From JBECKX01 sp964468475 (GTDB lineage Bacteria > Zixibacteria > MSB-5A5 > CAIYYT01), in contig CAYXUL010000009.1 of the NCBI GenBank assembly GCA_964468475.1, positions 5,079 to 69,078 of the forward strand: a DNA stretch of 64,000 nucleotides, given 5' to 3'. Shown here one piece after another: positions 26,561-35,939 of this stretch. Positions within the stretch are counted from its first letter, which is position 1. The number at the start of each line of letters is the position of its first letter. The notes beneath the pieces were generated by a model, which saw only the letters and a program-made list of their open reading frames with translations, did not search any database and was not told where the DNA came from. The translations under genes were made by a program, and so were the position numbers.

Positions 26561-28471
26561 TCAGAACGCATAGAGGATACCAAAATGAAATTGTCCTCCG
26601 CTCTTGTAGCCATTTATACTCGTTCGTTGCCCGTAGTCAATTCGCAGCGGGCCCACCGGCGACATATATTCGAGACCAAAGCCGGTAGTCACCGCCGGTG
26701 ACTTGAATTTCAAAGCCGCAAATCCCAGTTCATTGAAGCCGGCATCTGTGAAAATAGATCCCCAGAAATTGTAAACAATCGGCTTTCTCACCTCCAGATT
26801 CAAAAGGCCTATCACCTTTCCGCCGATAGTGCTGCCGTCAGGGCTCTTGGGACCGAATTCGTTCTCCGGGAAGCCACGAATAGTGTAGGCGCCTCCGAGA
26901 TAAAACCTCTCGCGCGAAGGCACATCGGTGGATTTGCCGAATTCATGCACCCAGCCAAAGCGCAGGCGTGTAGCAAACACCGAGTTGGTCCCCAGACGCT
27001 TGTATCTCGACCAGCTCCACAGCAGCTTGACAAAATCGTCATCGCCGCCGAGAATGCCGCCCACATATTCGCCGCGATAAAGGGTGTAAGACCCGCTGGC
27101 TGGATTGAAGCGACTAAGGATGGGACGGGTGTCACGCTCGAGTTGGAGGATGAAGCGACGGTCCACACTGATACCTTCTTCCTTGCGAAGTTGCTCCAGG
27201 TCTGCGGGAGTCAGAGTCGAACCGTCGACGCTGATATTAACTTCTTCATAATTCAGAGATGCCGATAGTCTGGTGATCAGGGAAAATTCGCGGATCGCGG
27301 TGGCATCAATACTGATTGTCCTGATGTTATAGCTCTGCACGAGTGACGGAGCTAGTGGCTGGAACTTGAAAGTCACTATCAACGGCAGGCGCTGCCTAAG
27401 CAGATAAGGTTCAGTGTAGTCAAACTCAAACTGCGGCCTCACAACCAGCGAGTCCTGATAGGTCAAAATCGCCGACGTACTGAAACTTACCTTGCGAGCG
27501 GTGCCCTTTATGTTGCGGCTGCCCAGGGTCGCCGACGTGTTCCACGAGACGTTGGCTTCCTTGGCTTGTGCAGCGCCGATACCCACATTAATGTAGCGGG
27601 GTGGGCGCTCAACAGCCGTGACATAAAAGGGCGGCATCAGAGAGTCCAGCGTGCTCATCGTATCCGGAGTATTCAGCGACACGAAATTGAAGAGGTTAGT
27701 GCGAATCAAGCGTTCCTGCGACTCAATGAACTTCTCACGCCGATAAATATCACCACGCTTGAAGGCCATTTCTCGCTTGAACACCTCTCGCTTGGTGGTA
27801 AGCGTCGAATCGATGTGCAATGGTCCAAAGAGCACAAGCTGGTTGCGGGCGACGCGATACTCGACATCGATCGTGGAGTCAGCGGGGTTCTTCGTCTTGA
27901 AGGTCTCGATCTTCGCGTACGGATAGCCGTTGTTGGCATAAACCGTCTTAATATCCTGCCGGGTTTGCTCCAGCAAATAGCCATTGAAATACTTCGCCTT
28001 GCGCATGGGGTTGATCGCTTGGGTTGCCTGATAACCCTGTGCTCCCAGGTTTCCGGTGATTTCCACATCTCCAACTCGATATCGTATGCCTTCATCGATA
28101 TGGACGATGATGCGGACCTCCTCTTCATTTCCCTTTACAGGCTCGAAATCAATACTTACGTCGGCATCGTCGAATCCCTGAGTCCGATAGAAGTACTCCA
28201 GCAAAAGTTCATCACGATTCAGGTTGAGTTTGCCGAATCGATTTGCGCGCATCAGGCCAATACTCTGCCAGAAGCCATCCTCTTTGGTGTACATCTTGCT
28301 CTTGATCTTTCCAGCCGAAAAGGAGTGGTTCCCCTCAATCACTATTTCAGCGACTTTCGGCCGCTTCGAAAGCAAGCGTAACTTCTCACGCGGCAGCGTG
28401 ACTGCATAGAGCTGTCCAGCTACGATGACTAGGAGGATCAAGATCAAAGTGCGTGTCAAAGAGCGTGACAT
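26561..28471 (-). CDS. BamA/TamA-family outer-membrane assembly protein
   Basis: The protein of about 636 residues has a signal peptide (TLILILLVIVAGQLYAV), at least two to three POTRA domains (VAEIVIEGNHSFSAGKIKSK at about 40-60, then RYVGDVEITGN- and NQLVLFGPLHIDSTLTTKRE-like segments), and a C-terminal Omp85 barrel. The barrel includes YLGGAYTIRGFPENEFGP, the conserved RGF lid-lock motif, and ends in Phe. Omp85 proteins insert barrels or, as TamA, work with TamB. It begins TGATG-coupled to the TamB-like gene upstream, so a TamA-like partner role is most likely. A smaller POTRA count than BamA (five) supports this. A TTG three bases upstream could also start. Confidence 0.88.
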   Translation of the reverse strand: MSRSLTRTLILILLVIVAGQLYAVTLPREKLRLLSKRPKVAEIVIEGNHSFSAGKIKSKMYTKEDGFWQSIGLMRANRFGKLNLNRDELLLEYFYRTQGFDDADVSIDFEPVKGNEEEVRIIVHIDEGIRYRVGDVEITGNLGAQGYQATQAINPMRKAKYFNGYLLEQTRQDIKTVYANNGYPYAKIETFKTKNPADSTIDVEYRVARNQLVLFGPLHIDSTLTTKREVFKREMAFKRGDIYRREKFIESQERLIRTNLFNFVSLNTPDTMSTLDSLMPPFYVTAVERPPRYINVGIGAAQAKEANVSWNTSATLGSRNIKGTARKVSFSTSAILTYQDSLVVRPQFEFDYTEPYLLRQRLPLIVTFKFQPLAPSLVQSYNIRTISIDATAIREFSLITRLSASLNYEEVNISVDGSTLTPADLEQLRKEEGISVDRRFILQLERDTRPILSRFNPASGSYTLYRGEYVGGILGGDDDFVKLLWSWSRYKRLGTNSVFATRLRFGWVHEFGKSTDVPSRERFYLGGAYTIRGFPENEFGPKSPDGSTIGGKVIGLLNLEVRKPIVYNFWGSIFTDAGFNELGFAALKFKSPAVTTGFGLEYMSPVGPLRIDYGQRTSINGYKSGGQFHFGILYAF

Positions 28472-31400
28472 CAACGGAATTCCCAGTTGAGATTCAGATC
28501 AAGCTGCCACAGATTTTCCCGGTTATAACTACCGCCCAGCAAGAAGTGTCGACCCAGACGATATTCGATACCGTAATCAGCTCGTCCTTCGGTAGTGAGC
28601 GAGGACACATAGGTATAGACATTGGGCAACGTGTAAAACCCAAGCGAGACTGAGGCTCCCTGAATCGTGTTCTTTTCGCCATAGACCGGCCTGATTTCGA
28701 ACAACTCAACTCCCAGCCTGCGAGAGAGACGCTGGCTGGCAACGGTGGCAAAATAGCCGGTTAACCCCTGACCGAGGCGCTCCTGAAATCCTGAACCGGA
28801 GAGTTGTTCGCCGCTGGAGGCCGATTGGTTTGCCAGCAGCAATGTAAGAATATCAGCGTCGGTATATGGCGACCCACTGGCCGCATTAATTTCCGGCTGT
28901 AACAATGTGCCCCCAATCTGCAGCCTGAGTTGATCGTAGCCCGCAGTAGTGACATCCGAGGCATAAGTGCGGACATTTGTGGTCACCATCACGTGCAGAT
29001 CAGGATCTGGTTGTTCGACATTGGAGAACTCGAGATAGCTCCCGGTTTCAATCTCGAAGCTCATATCAAAGAGATAAAAGTTGCCCCTGACGATATTGAC
29101 CCTGCCAAGGTAGTTCTCCTTCCCCGCCTGACGCAGATATTGCACGTTACCATCGACAACCATATTTACATCAGAATTGCGCACCTTCACCGATGCCGGC
29201 AGCATTTCTACATTGATGCTCATATTCCAGAGGTCGGAGGTTTCTGTTGCCCTGATCGCGGCGGTCACCTCTTCATCTTCAAACTCATCCAGATACTCGG
29301 CCTCGTAGACAATCACGTCGCCTGTAACCGTCGGTGGCGTCGAGCCGGAAATCTGCAGATCGACGTCAGCACGGGCGTAGATATCGCCGAGATCATAGCG
29401 GAACGGCACATCAAAGCCGACCACCGCCACGTCATAGTCGAACACATCTTTGTTGATGATATGGATTTCGCCTGCCGCGCGGACGGTGCCTTCACGGTTC
29501 TTGTCCCGGACTTTGCCCTCGATCCAATCCACGTTAACCAGTTTGCCCTGGGTGTTGATCCTGATTTCGAGATCTTCAATTGGGTTCTGCATCTCATAGA
29601 TCTTCGCGGTTCCGTTTTCGAGATAGAAATAGCCGCGCGTCTCCGGGTGCTGTGGCGTGCCATATATATCGAGTTCAGATACGAAATCACCAGTCAGTGA
29701 TTCGAGGTCGGGATTTACCGACGAGAGGATACTGAGGTCGTCACCATCGGATGTCAACTTGAGTCGGATGGAGTCCTCGGGGACGTAGACTGCACCGGTA
29801 TCGAGATTCATGACAAAGGGGAACTCCCCGGTTGCCCTCACTTCATAGCCAAAGTAGTCGAGTTTCAGGCGCGAAAATTCCACGCTGGAATCAGCGAAAC
29901 TCAATTCAGCATCAAGTGTCCCGAGAGTATCAGGGCCATACGAAAGCCCGCTGATCCTCCCCGTTAAGGTAGCTGATGGGTTGGCGAGCCTTCCGGTTAG
30001 CTCCCCGGTGAGCGAGAGATCCCCGGTGAGCAGCGAGTCTATTCCCAGTGTTACCAACCACGGCGCCACTTGAAATGAATCAGTTTGGACTGAAAGATCG
30101 ATGGTCGAATCGTAGCCATAGCGCGTGCTGAAGGAAAACCTGCCCCCATCGCCGACAATGTCAGCGCGGTCAACCACTATTTGATCTGCCTCGAAGGCGA
30201 CATGAATGGGAGCCTCCGCCACATAAGAAAGCGAGTCGAAAGTGAAGCGATAGTTGTTTACGGTGACGTCAGCAGTGCTGTCGATAATGGTCGCCTGTCC
30301 GTCGGCGTCCATCTCATAGCGGTCAGCATAGAGTCGGGCACTGTCGACATCAACCAGGTTGGAGTCGATTTCGAGCGCGACTGTAACACTCTCCGCCGGC
30401 AGGTTCCAGACATCACTTTTCCAGGACTTCACTTTGACGTTGCCTCTCCTGCCGTAGAGAAAACTTTGAATGTCAAAGTCAGCGTAAAGGCTGTCAGTCG
30501 AAAAGCCATAGAAGCTGTTCGAATCTCCCACGAATGTGCCACGGATATTCGGGTCGAGCACCGGTCCGTCCACAACGTAGCTGGCGCTGGCTGGCCCCGA
30601 TAGTTCTTTGATAAATACATCACCCCAGAAATCGGCCAATTGGCTGGTAGCAAAGTCACCCTTGAGATTCATCTGCCCATCGTAGTTGACTACTCCCTCA
30701 GCACTGAACTCCGAATTCTTGTAGAAAAGCGAAAAGCCGGGATGGAAATACATATCGTTGACATTGAGACTGATCGCGCCCTGCAACGAATCGTAGCGTA
30801 CCCAGTCATAGGAGCCGGGCCCGAGATCGCTGTAGAGATCAATATTAAAGGTATTGTCTCCCAGGCCGGAACCGTATAACTCCATTTTGCCGTTGAGATT
30901 TGATGCAAACGTCTTTGGAACGATTTTTTCGAAGTTGATATGTTTAACATCAAGTGTTGCCTTATAGGTTTCGGGCCGGGTGACAAAATTGATGTCGGCG
31001 TCCCCCTTCATTGTACCATCAAAGAAACTCCCATCGAGATTGGAGAACGCCAGCACGCCGTCATCGAAGTGGAAATCGCTCTTTAGCGGCCCCAGCTTGC
31101 GGTCAAACAAACTGCCGGTCGCAGAAACTTTTCCTGAGAAATCGTCCAGCTCGCCTGTCAAGTTAGCGTCGACTTTGAAGCCACCTGGAATATCCTTGCC
31201 GATCAGAAGTCCAATCTCAGCTAGCGAGACGTAGCTGTCGCGAAATGAAAATGCAAAGGGTTGCTTCGGGTCAAACGGCATGACGCCGCTGAGATTGACA
31301 TGGGAAGAATCAGTCTGCACGTAAAGCGTGTCGATTCCCAGCTGGCGGTTTGATACTGCAACTTCGCCAGAAAGATCCCGAAGCCTGAAACCTTTCACCG

Positions 31401-31983
31401 GCAGCGACAGCGCTATTGAATCTAGTTTAGCGTGAAGCACACCATCCTTGTACTCTCCCCTGCCCGCGAGAGTCAAGCTGTCCACGAATAGTGGCTGTGG
31501 GCTGCGCTCCCAGTTAAATTGGGCGTTGTCGAGGATAAATGAATTAATCTTGATGTCGGGAAATACCGTCGATTTTTCAGATTCGCCGCGATTGAAGCTG
31601 GGGAGGATCGGTTTGTTGTTCTTATCACTTCGAAGAATGATTGCCGGTGACTCGACGCGAACGCTGTCCACAACCCAATTGGCCTTCAGCAGTTCACGCA
31701 CATTGTAGTAGACTTCGAGACGATCGATTTTGCCGATGCGGTACGAAAGGGAATCCTGCTTGATAGTGACGCGGATGTCATTCACCACCAAATTCTTTAA
31801 GAGGCTGCCGCCGATATCTCCGAATTTAATATCGACGTCATACCTGGATTCGATATATGTCGCCAGTGCGTGATTGGCGAGGCGGTGGACAATCGTGGTT
31901 TGCGTAACGATGTAGATGGTCAGCGCCACTGCTGCCAGGAATAGCAAAAGAAGCGCCACCGGTATTCGCAGGAAGTATTTCAC
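28471..31983 (-). CDS. TamB-like inner-membrane-anchored translocation/assembly protein
   Basis: This 1170-residue protein has one N-terminal membrane anchor (IPVALLLLFLAAVALTIYIV, about 7-26) followed by long repetitive beta structure. It ends with the TamB C-terminal domain (DUF490), including SGSPYTDADILTLLLANQSA and the conserved GLTGYFATVASQRLSRRLGV segment. TamB/AsmA-like proteins form periplasm-spanning grooves carrying lipid between membranes and assisting TamA. The start is a GTG in a GTGA overlap with the preceding CMD-family gene. The stop overlaps the ATG of the BamA/TamA-like gene (TGATG). Confidence 0.87.
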   Translation of the reverse strand: MKYFLRIPVALLLLFLAAVALTIYIVTQTTIVHRLANHALATYIESRYDVDIKFGDIGGSLLKNLVVNDIRVTIKQDSLSYRIGKIDRLEVYYNVRELLKANWVVDSVRVESPAIILRSDKNNKPILPSFNRGESEKSTVFPDIKINSFILDNAQFNWERSPQPLFVDSLTLAGRGEYKDGVLHAKLDSIALSLPVKGFRLRDLSGEVAVSNRQLGIDTLYVQTDSSHVNLSGVMPFDPKQPFAFSFRDSYVSLAEIGLLIGKDIPGGFKVDANLTGELDDFSGKVSATGSLFDRKLGPLKSDFHFDDGVLAFSNLDGSFFDGTMKGDADINFVTRPETYKATLDVKHINFEKIVPKTFASNLNGKMELYGSGLGDNTFNIDLYSDLGPGSYDWVRYDSLQGAISLNVNDMYFHPGFSLFYKNSEFSAEGVVNYDGQMNLKGDFATSQLADFWGDVFIKELSGPASASYVVDGPVLDPNIRGTFVGDSNSFYGFSTDSLYADFDIQSFLYGRRGNVKVKSWKSDVWNLPAESVTVALEIDSNLVDVDSARLYADRYEMDADGQATIIDSTADVTVNNYRFTFDSLSYVAEAPIHVAFEADQIVVDRADIVGDGGRFSFSTRYGYDSTIDLSVQTDSFQVAPWLVTLGIDSLLTGDLSLTGELTGRLANPSATLTGRISGLSYGPDTLGTLDAELSFADSSVEFSRLKLDYFGYEVRATGEFPFVMNLDTGAVYVPEDSIRLKLTSDGDDLSILSSVNPDLESLTGDFVSELDIYGTPQHPETRGYFYLENGTAKIYEMQNPIEDLEIRINTQGKLVNVDWIEGKVRDKNREGTVRAAGEIHIINKDVFDYDVAVVGFDVPFRYDLGDIYARADVDLQISGSTPPTVTGDVIVYEAEYLDEFEDEEVTAAIRATETSDLWNMSINVEMLPASVKVRNSDVNMVVDGNVQYLRQAGKENYLGRVNIVRGNFYLFDMSFEIETGSYLEFSNVEQPDPDLHVMVTTNVRTYASDVTTAGYDQLRLQIGGTLLQPEINAASGSPYTDADILTLLLANQSASSGEQLSGSGFQERLGQGLTGYFATVASQRLSRRLGVELFEIRPVYGEKNTIQGASVSLGFYTLPNVYTYVSSLTTEGRADYGIEYRLGRHFLLGGSYNRENLWQLDLNLNWEFR

Positions 31984-32603
31984 TCGTCATACACCTTGGC
32001 GATCGTGACCTTAAGCATTTCTTGCTGCTGGGAATCAAAGTCAACTCCGGCGAGAGCAGCGATGAGTTTCTCACGCGAAATTCCAAGATTCCTTGCACCA
32101 CGCACGTGGCTATAGAGCTGCACCGGATGGCCCGAGCTTACCAGGAACACAATGCTCGCTAGCTCGCGTTCCTCACCGGAGGGACCCGGTCGAGACAGCA
32201 CCCGACCATAGCCCTCAACAACCATCCACTCTGCCAATTCGGGCGATATACTCTTCATGTTCGCTACCAGGCGTTCATAGTTGGGAGCATAGATGCGGGA
32301 ACAGAGTTTTCTTCCCCGCTCGGTCAATGTCGCGTAACTCGGCGGTGCTGAGCCGTCGCTGGACTCAACGGCCCGTGGAAAATCACATATGGCGAAAATC
32401 TTGGCAGCCTCGATGGCTTGAGCATAACCAAAGAACAGGTACGACTGCAGCACAATCTCGTATGCCGCATCGGCAGGCACCCGGTCAGGGATCAACGCGG
32501 TGAGCCGCTCCCGCAATTCCGTGAGCTTTCCCGGCGCCAGCGCATACGCTAGTTGCGCCACTGCTGCCAATCGCTCCTCTGTTCTGCTGCTATTTGGTGC
32601 CAA
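31980..32603 (-). CDS. Carboxymuconolactone decarboxylase (CMD/AhpD) family protein
   Basis: This all-helical 207-residue protein resembles the CMD fold: AAYEIVLQSYLFFGYAQAIE and the C-terminal LASIVFLVSSGHPVQLYSHV, RGARNLGISREKLIAAL. The CxxC of peroxidase-type AhpD members is absent, so a peroxidase role is unlikely. The substrate is unknown. Four bases of its stop overlap the GTG start of the TamB-like gene. This ties it to the TamB/BamA-like operon, an odd pairing for which I have no functional explanation. Confidence 0.72.
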   Translation of the reverse strand: MAPNSSRTEERLAAVAQLAYALAPGKLTELRERLTALIPDRVPADAAYEIVLQSYLFFGYAQAIEAAKIFAICDFPRAVESSDGSAPPSYATLTERGRKLCSRIYAPNYERLVANMKSISPELAEWMVVEGYGRVLSRPGPSGEERELASIVFLVSSGHPVQLYSHVRGARNLGISREKLIAALAGVDFDSQQQEMLKVTIAKVYDE

Positions 32604-32731
32604 GGCTCATTTCCGACTGTTTCCTGTTGTCTCTGCCAGCTATGACGATTGTGGTTAATCAGCGTGGAAATCGCAAGCGATTATCGCTGAACGAGCACTC
32701 CATGTTACCTTATGAAACCTGCCAGGTGTGC

Positions 32732-32766
32732 AAAAGAAAAGCACCAGCCGCAGATGACCGGTGCTT
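32732..32766 (-). terminator. Rho-independent terminator after the second anti-sigma gene
   Basis: On the minus strand, arms AAGCACC (32760-32766) and GGTGCTT (32739-32745) form a 7-bp stem. It is followed by a T-rich tract at 32732-32740 (eight T, one C). It lies 30 bp beyond the anti-sigma stop and closes the sigma/anti-sigma unit. Confidence 0.85.
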
Positions 32767-32795
32767 ATCTGTATCTTCGAATTCAATCTTTAGAT

Positions 32796-33518
32796 TTATC
32801 GCGTATAAGATGTCCTCACTACTCCGGCGTTCATGGGCCTGAAGCCCGGTTCGAGACCACGGCTGCCAAATTTCAAACGATGGTCAGCCTGTCTTACAAA
32901 TGCCATCGTCGGATCGGGCTGGCCCAGTCTCCGCAACCAGTCAACGTAGAGCGATTCCACCCGGGCATCGCTGGCGACCCGCAACGACCTGGCATTACTG
33001 AGATTCGTTGCGCGGTAACTGGAGCGCTGGCCGGAAACGCCGATCAGGTTCTCGTATACCGACATGGGAATCTGTCGATGTGCATGCCTCACGCCGAAAT
33101 CCTGAGTGGCCGGTGTATTGCTGGCAATCAGATGCTGTGGCTGGTCGATTTGTGGCGGCAGTTCTGTTCTGCTGCCAAAGAACACAATTGCGACCAGTGC
33201 ACACGCTGCAACCGTTGCCGCAGCCGAAAACCACGCCAGCGGCCGTTGCCAGATTGTGGGAGGCTCGACCGGCAAGTAGCTCTCTGTCGGGTGATTCTGT
33301 TCTGCGTATATGCGATTAAGCAGCTTAAGGTTGAAATCGTCAGCCACGTGCTTCTTCGGTAACGAAGTCGCGGCTGTCAGCATCTCCTTCATCAGGAACT
33401 GCTCGCGAGCACAATCGCGGCAGTCCTGGATATGCTCCTCCACCCGTTTCGCAACGTCGGAGGCCAATGAACTATCAAAGGATGCTGATAGGTAAGATCG
33501 TACCTTTCGACAATTCAT
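32796..33518 (-). CDS. Zinc-binding anti-sigma factor, membrane-anchored
   Basis: The 240-residue protein begins with a classical zf-HC2 anti-sigma domain: Cys-3, His-29, Cys-33 and Cys-36 (the HxxxCxxC pattern in EEHIQDCRDCAREQ). A single membrane segment lies near 96-116 (PLAWFSAAATVAACALVAIVF). The periplasmic C-terminus of about 120 residues is unrecognised. Its start lies 44 bp inside the 3' end of the sigma gene, where a perfect GGAGG precedes the ATG, so the overlap is real. It is expected to sequester the co-encoded ECF sigma factor until an envelope signal releases it. Confidence 0.9.
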   Translation of the reverse strand: MNCRKVRSYLSASFDSSLASDVAKRVEEHIQDCRDCAREQFLMKEMLTAATSLPKKHVADDFNLKLLNRIYAEQNHPTESYLPVEPPTIWQRPLAWFSAAATVAACALVAIVFFGSRTELPPQIDQPQHLIASNTPATQDFGVRHAHRQIPMSVYENLIGVSGQRSSYRATNLSNARSLRVASDARVESLYVDWLRRLGQPDPTMAFVRQADHRLKFGSRGLEPGFRPMNAGVVRTSYTR

Positions 33519-34167
33519 ACGATTCCTCCATACGGGGTCTAAGTCTTGTTCTCAATATTGCCCGCGCCCGATTCACCCTCGACTTGACGGTACCCAGCGG
33601 CACACTCAATACCTGGGCGATTTCTTCATACGACAGATGATCGATGTCGCGGAGAACGAATGCTGTTTTGTATTTTTCCGGAAGGCGCTTGATTTCCGCC
33701 TCAATTAGACTCTTCAACCCGGTGTTTTGGTGGACGCGCTCTTCTTTAGCGGGAAGCTTGTCGGTGAAATCGAAGATGTCAAAGAATTTGATCTTCTTCC
33801 GCCGACGCAGCTCATTGCGGGCTAAGTTCAAAGCGATCGTGTAAATCCAGGTTGAAAACGCATAGCGAAAATCGAAGGACATCTTGTGTTGCCAGACTCG
33901 CAGGAAGGTTTCCTGTAAGAGGTCGTTGGCCTCATCCTCGGATGATAACATCCGGTTGAGCACGTTGAATAACCGGTCCTTGTAACGGTTGACAAGTGCA
34001 TTGTATGAAACCATGTCACCTTCCTGAACTCGCTTCATCAACTCAAGATCAGGTAGTTGCTCTCTGTTCAAGCTTCGGTCCTTTCGCTTAGTATCCCGCG
34101 GTTTGTTTACCTGTTTTACACTGGGATTTGTATGCGTGTTCCGATTTTTCCGTGGTTGTTTTTTCAT
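33475..34167 (-). CDS. ECF RNA polymerase sigma factor
   Basis: This 230-residue ECF sigma factor has a 35-residue basic N-terminal extension (KKQPRKNRNTHTN...). Region 2 follows (LVNRYKDRLFNVLNRML, EANDLLQETFLRVWQHKMSF, TWIYTIALNLARNELRRRKK), then region 4 (LPEKYKTAFVLRDIDHLSYE, IAQVLSVPLGTVKSRVNRAR). The last 20 residues extend past region 4 and overlap the anti-sigma start. Overlap and gene order imply tight co-regulation, but the target promoters are unknown. Confidence 0.93.
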   Translation of the reverse strand: MKKQPRKNRNTHTNPSVKQVNKPRDTKRKDRSLNREQLPDLELMKRVQEGDMVSYNALVNRYKDRLFNVLNRMLSSEDEANDLLQETFLRVWQHKMSFDFRYAFSTWIYTIALNLARNELRRRKKIKFFDIFDFTDKLPAKEERVHQNTGLKSLIEAEIKRLPEKYKTAFVLRDIDHLSYEEIAQVLSVPLGTVKSRVNRARAILRTRLRPRMEESYELSKGTILPISIL

Positions 34168-34320
34168 GGTATCACTCGCTTTCCATAATCTATAACGAAT
34201 TAGAGCAAGCCCTGTGCCAAACTATTCAGGATAGCTGTGATTTTCAGCTGGCAGTCAGTGCCGTGGTTGATTATGTTTCGCCATAGGGGTGTGATCCAGA
34301 ATTGTTTGAGGAGAACGTAA

Positions 34321-34857
34321 GTGGATGTATCAGAAGCGATTGCGCAACGTCGTTCTATCCGGTCCTACAAGGAGCGGGCGCTAGAACCCGAACAGATCGA
34401 GAAATTACTCGCAGCGGCCAGGCTGGCGCCTTCCGGTCGCAACGAACAGCCCTGGAGAATCGTTGTTGTCACCAATCCGAAGATTCGCAAGGACTTGATG
34501 CACGCCTGCATGGAGCAAGCACAGGTGAGCGAGGCCGATGTTGTGCTCTGTGGCTGCATTGGTGCCGCCCGCTCCGGTGAGAAAAGCGAGTACGAGATGC
34601 AGATCATCGATCTGACGATTGCGTTTTCGTTTATAATGCTGCAGGCCGTGGAACTGCGTCTGGGTAGTTGCTGGGTTGGCGACTTTAATCCCAAGAAAGT
34701 CAAAAGCTTGCTTAAGATTCCCGATTCGCAGACAGTCGTTGCAATGCTTACAATTGGCTATCCGCACTATGCCCCGCCAGCATCAAGCCGAAAACCGAAT
34801 TCGCAGCTTTTCGCCAGCAACGCGTTTACCCAGAGCTGGGAAGATCCCGATTTGTAG
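34321..34857 (+). CDS. Nitroreductase family protein
   Basis: This is an FMN-dependent oxidoreductase of the nitroreductase superfamily, 178 residues. The N-terminus shows AIAQRRSIRSYKERALEPEQ and LLAAARLAPSGRNEQPWRIV, the FMN-phosphate binding pattern (Arg-Arg-Ser-x-Arg, Ala-Pro-Ser-x-x-Asn-x-Gln-Pro-Trp). The C-terminal ELRLGSCWVGDF is the second FMN-contact segment. The start is GTG with GAGGAG about 8 bp upstream. It stands alone between the divergent sigma gene and the barrel/haem operon. The physiological substrate is not predictable. Confidence 0.9.
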   Translation: MDVSEAIAQRRSIRSYKERALEPEQIEKLLAAARLAPSGRNEQPWRIVVVTNPKIRKDLMHACMEQAQVSEADVVLCGCIGAARSGEKSEYEMQIIDLTIAFSFIMLQAVELRLGSCWVGDFNPKKVKSLLKIPDSQTVVAMLTIGYPHYAPPASSRKPNSQLFASNAFTQSWEDPDL

Positions 34858-34999
34858 ACCGAATCCAGCTCCATTCTCTCCGCACAATTTGTGTGCCTCC
34901 CTGCGCAAATAAAGCCACAATTGTGGTCGCGGTTTTCTTTCCCGCTATTTCTCAGTTATCACCGCGTGATTCCCGCCCGCACTAAACTGATAGTTTTAT

Positions 35000-35027
35000 T
35001 TGACGCTGTCCAAGTGTCGTTTAGATT
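35000..35027 (+). promoter_or_regulatory. Predicted sigma-70 promoter for the barrel/monoheme operon
   Basis: TTGACG at 35000-35005 and TAGATT at 35022-35027 are separated by 16 bp. Transcription would begin near 35034, giving a leader of about 39 bases before the start at 35073. Five of six bases match at -35 and four of six at -10. This is a prediction from consensus only. Confidence 0.45.
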
Positions 35028-35072
35028 CGTATGCAGGAGATTTATTGCGGGAAATATCGATTGGAGGCATGG

Positions 35073-35897
35073 ATGCCACGTACCTACTTGCCAAGACTTC
35101 TGCCGGTACTGGGATTTCTGGCGCTGTTCAGCATCGCTGCCACTGCACAGCAGCGTGATTCCCAAGCCGACCAGGGAAACATTCCACGGGTTTATTCTTA
35201 TGACAATATGCCACCGCGCCAGCTCATCGACTGTCCCACGGCCGCCACACTGCCGCGCGCCAGTTTCGATGTCCGATTACGGACATCCTCAGACGGTTCG
35301 GTGATTCTGACTACACAGGTTGGATTGCACAGACGCCTGATGCTGGGCGTATCTTACGGTGGTGAAGGCATTCTCGGTGACGGTAAAGCCGACGGTTACG
35401 ATCAGGTTGAGTTCAATGTTAAGTATCAGCTAATCAGCGAGACCCTGGTTACTCCTGCCGTCTCGTTCGGCTACGATGGGCAGGGCTCGGGGCGATATTT
35501 TAACGATCTCAAGCGTTTTATGTACAAGTCTAAAGGCTTTTATGCTGTCATATCTAAAGGATACCAAACATACCGCTGGTCTTCCGGATTGCACGGCGGA
35601 GTGAATTATTCGCTGGAATCGGAAGGAGACGGCGACAAGAACATTTCCCTGTTTGTGGGTGCGGATCTTTCGCTGCAGCAGGATGTATCACTGGTAGCAG
35701 AATACGATCTCGCACTGAACGACAACAAAGACACGGAACACTCCGGCAGGGGCTGGGGTTACTTAAATACTGGAATTCGCTGGATATTCTCGGAGAGACT
35801 GGAGATTGGTTTTGATATGCAAAACCTTATCGACAATCGCAACGATACCACCTCTCCGACACGAGGACTTCGCATTACTTACCACGAGTTCTTCTAA
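35073..35897 (+). CDS. Predicted outer-membrane beta-barrel protein
   Basis: The 274-residue protein (from MPRTYLPRLL) has a signal peptide ending near ATAQ (about 24). A 40-residue linker and about 10 predicted amphipathic strands follow (ASFDVRLRTSSDGSVILTTQ, VGADLSLQQDVSLVAEYDLA, GLRITYHEFF), finishing with an aromatic C-terminus. It resembles small YjbH/DUF-type barrels, but I do not recognise the family. The start is chosen because GGAGG lies at 35063-35067, and an in-frame ATG 14 codons earlier would put hydrophilic residues before the signal peptide. It is the first gene of an operon with a monoheme protein and a FadL-like barrel. Confidence 0.72.
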   Translation: MPRTYLPRLLPVLGFLALFSIAATAQQRDSQADQGNIPRVYSYDNMPPRQLIDCPTAATLPRASFDVRLRTSSDGSVILTTQVGLHRRLMLGVSYGGEGILGDGKADGYDQVEFNVKYQLISETLVTPAVSFGYDGQGSGRYFNDLKRFMYKSKGFYAVISKGYQTYRWSSGLHGGVNYSLESEGDGDKNISLFVGADLSLQQDVSLVAEYDLALNDNKDTEHSGRGWGYLNTGIRWIFSERLEIGFDMQNLIDNRNDTTSPTRGLRITYHEFF

Positions 35898-35939
35898 GAT
35901 CAGGAACGGCTGGCATCACCGGCCAGATTGGTTGGCGCC

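Noticed and set aside
27566..28381. 271-codon plus-strand ORF opposite the BamA/TamA-like gene
   Set aside because: No domain, antisense to POTRA coding sequence.
28930..29700. 256-codon plus-strand ORF opposite the TamB-like gene
   Set aside because: His/Ile-rich shadow of a real beta-rich gene; no start signal.
34905..34955. CCACAATTGTGG palindrome and partial T-run after the nitroreductase gene
   Set aside because: The T-run is separated from the short palindrome and the stem is too short for a confident terminator.
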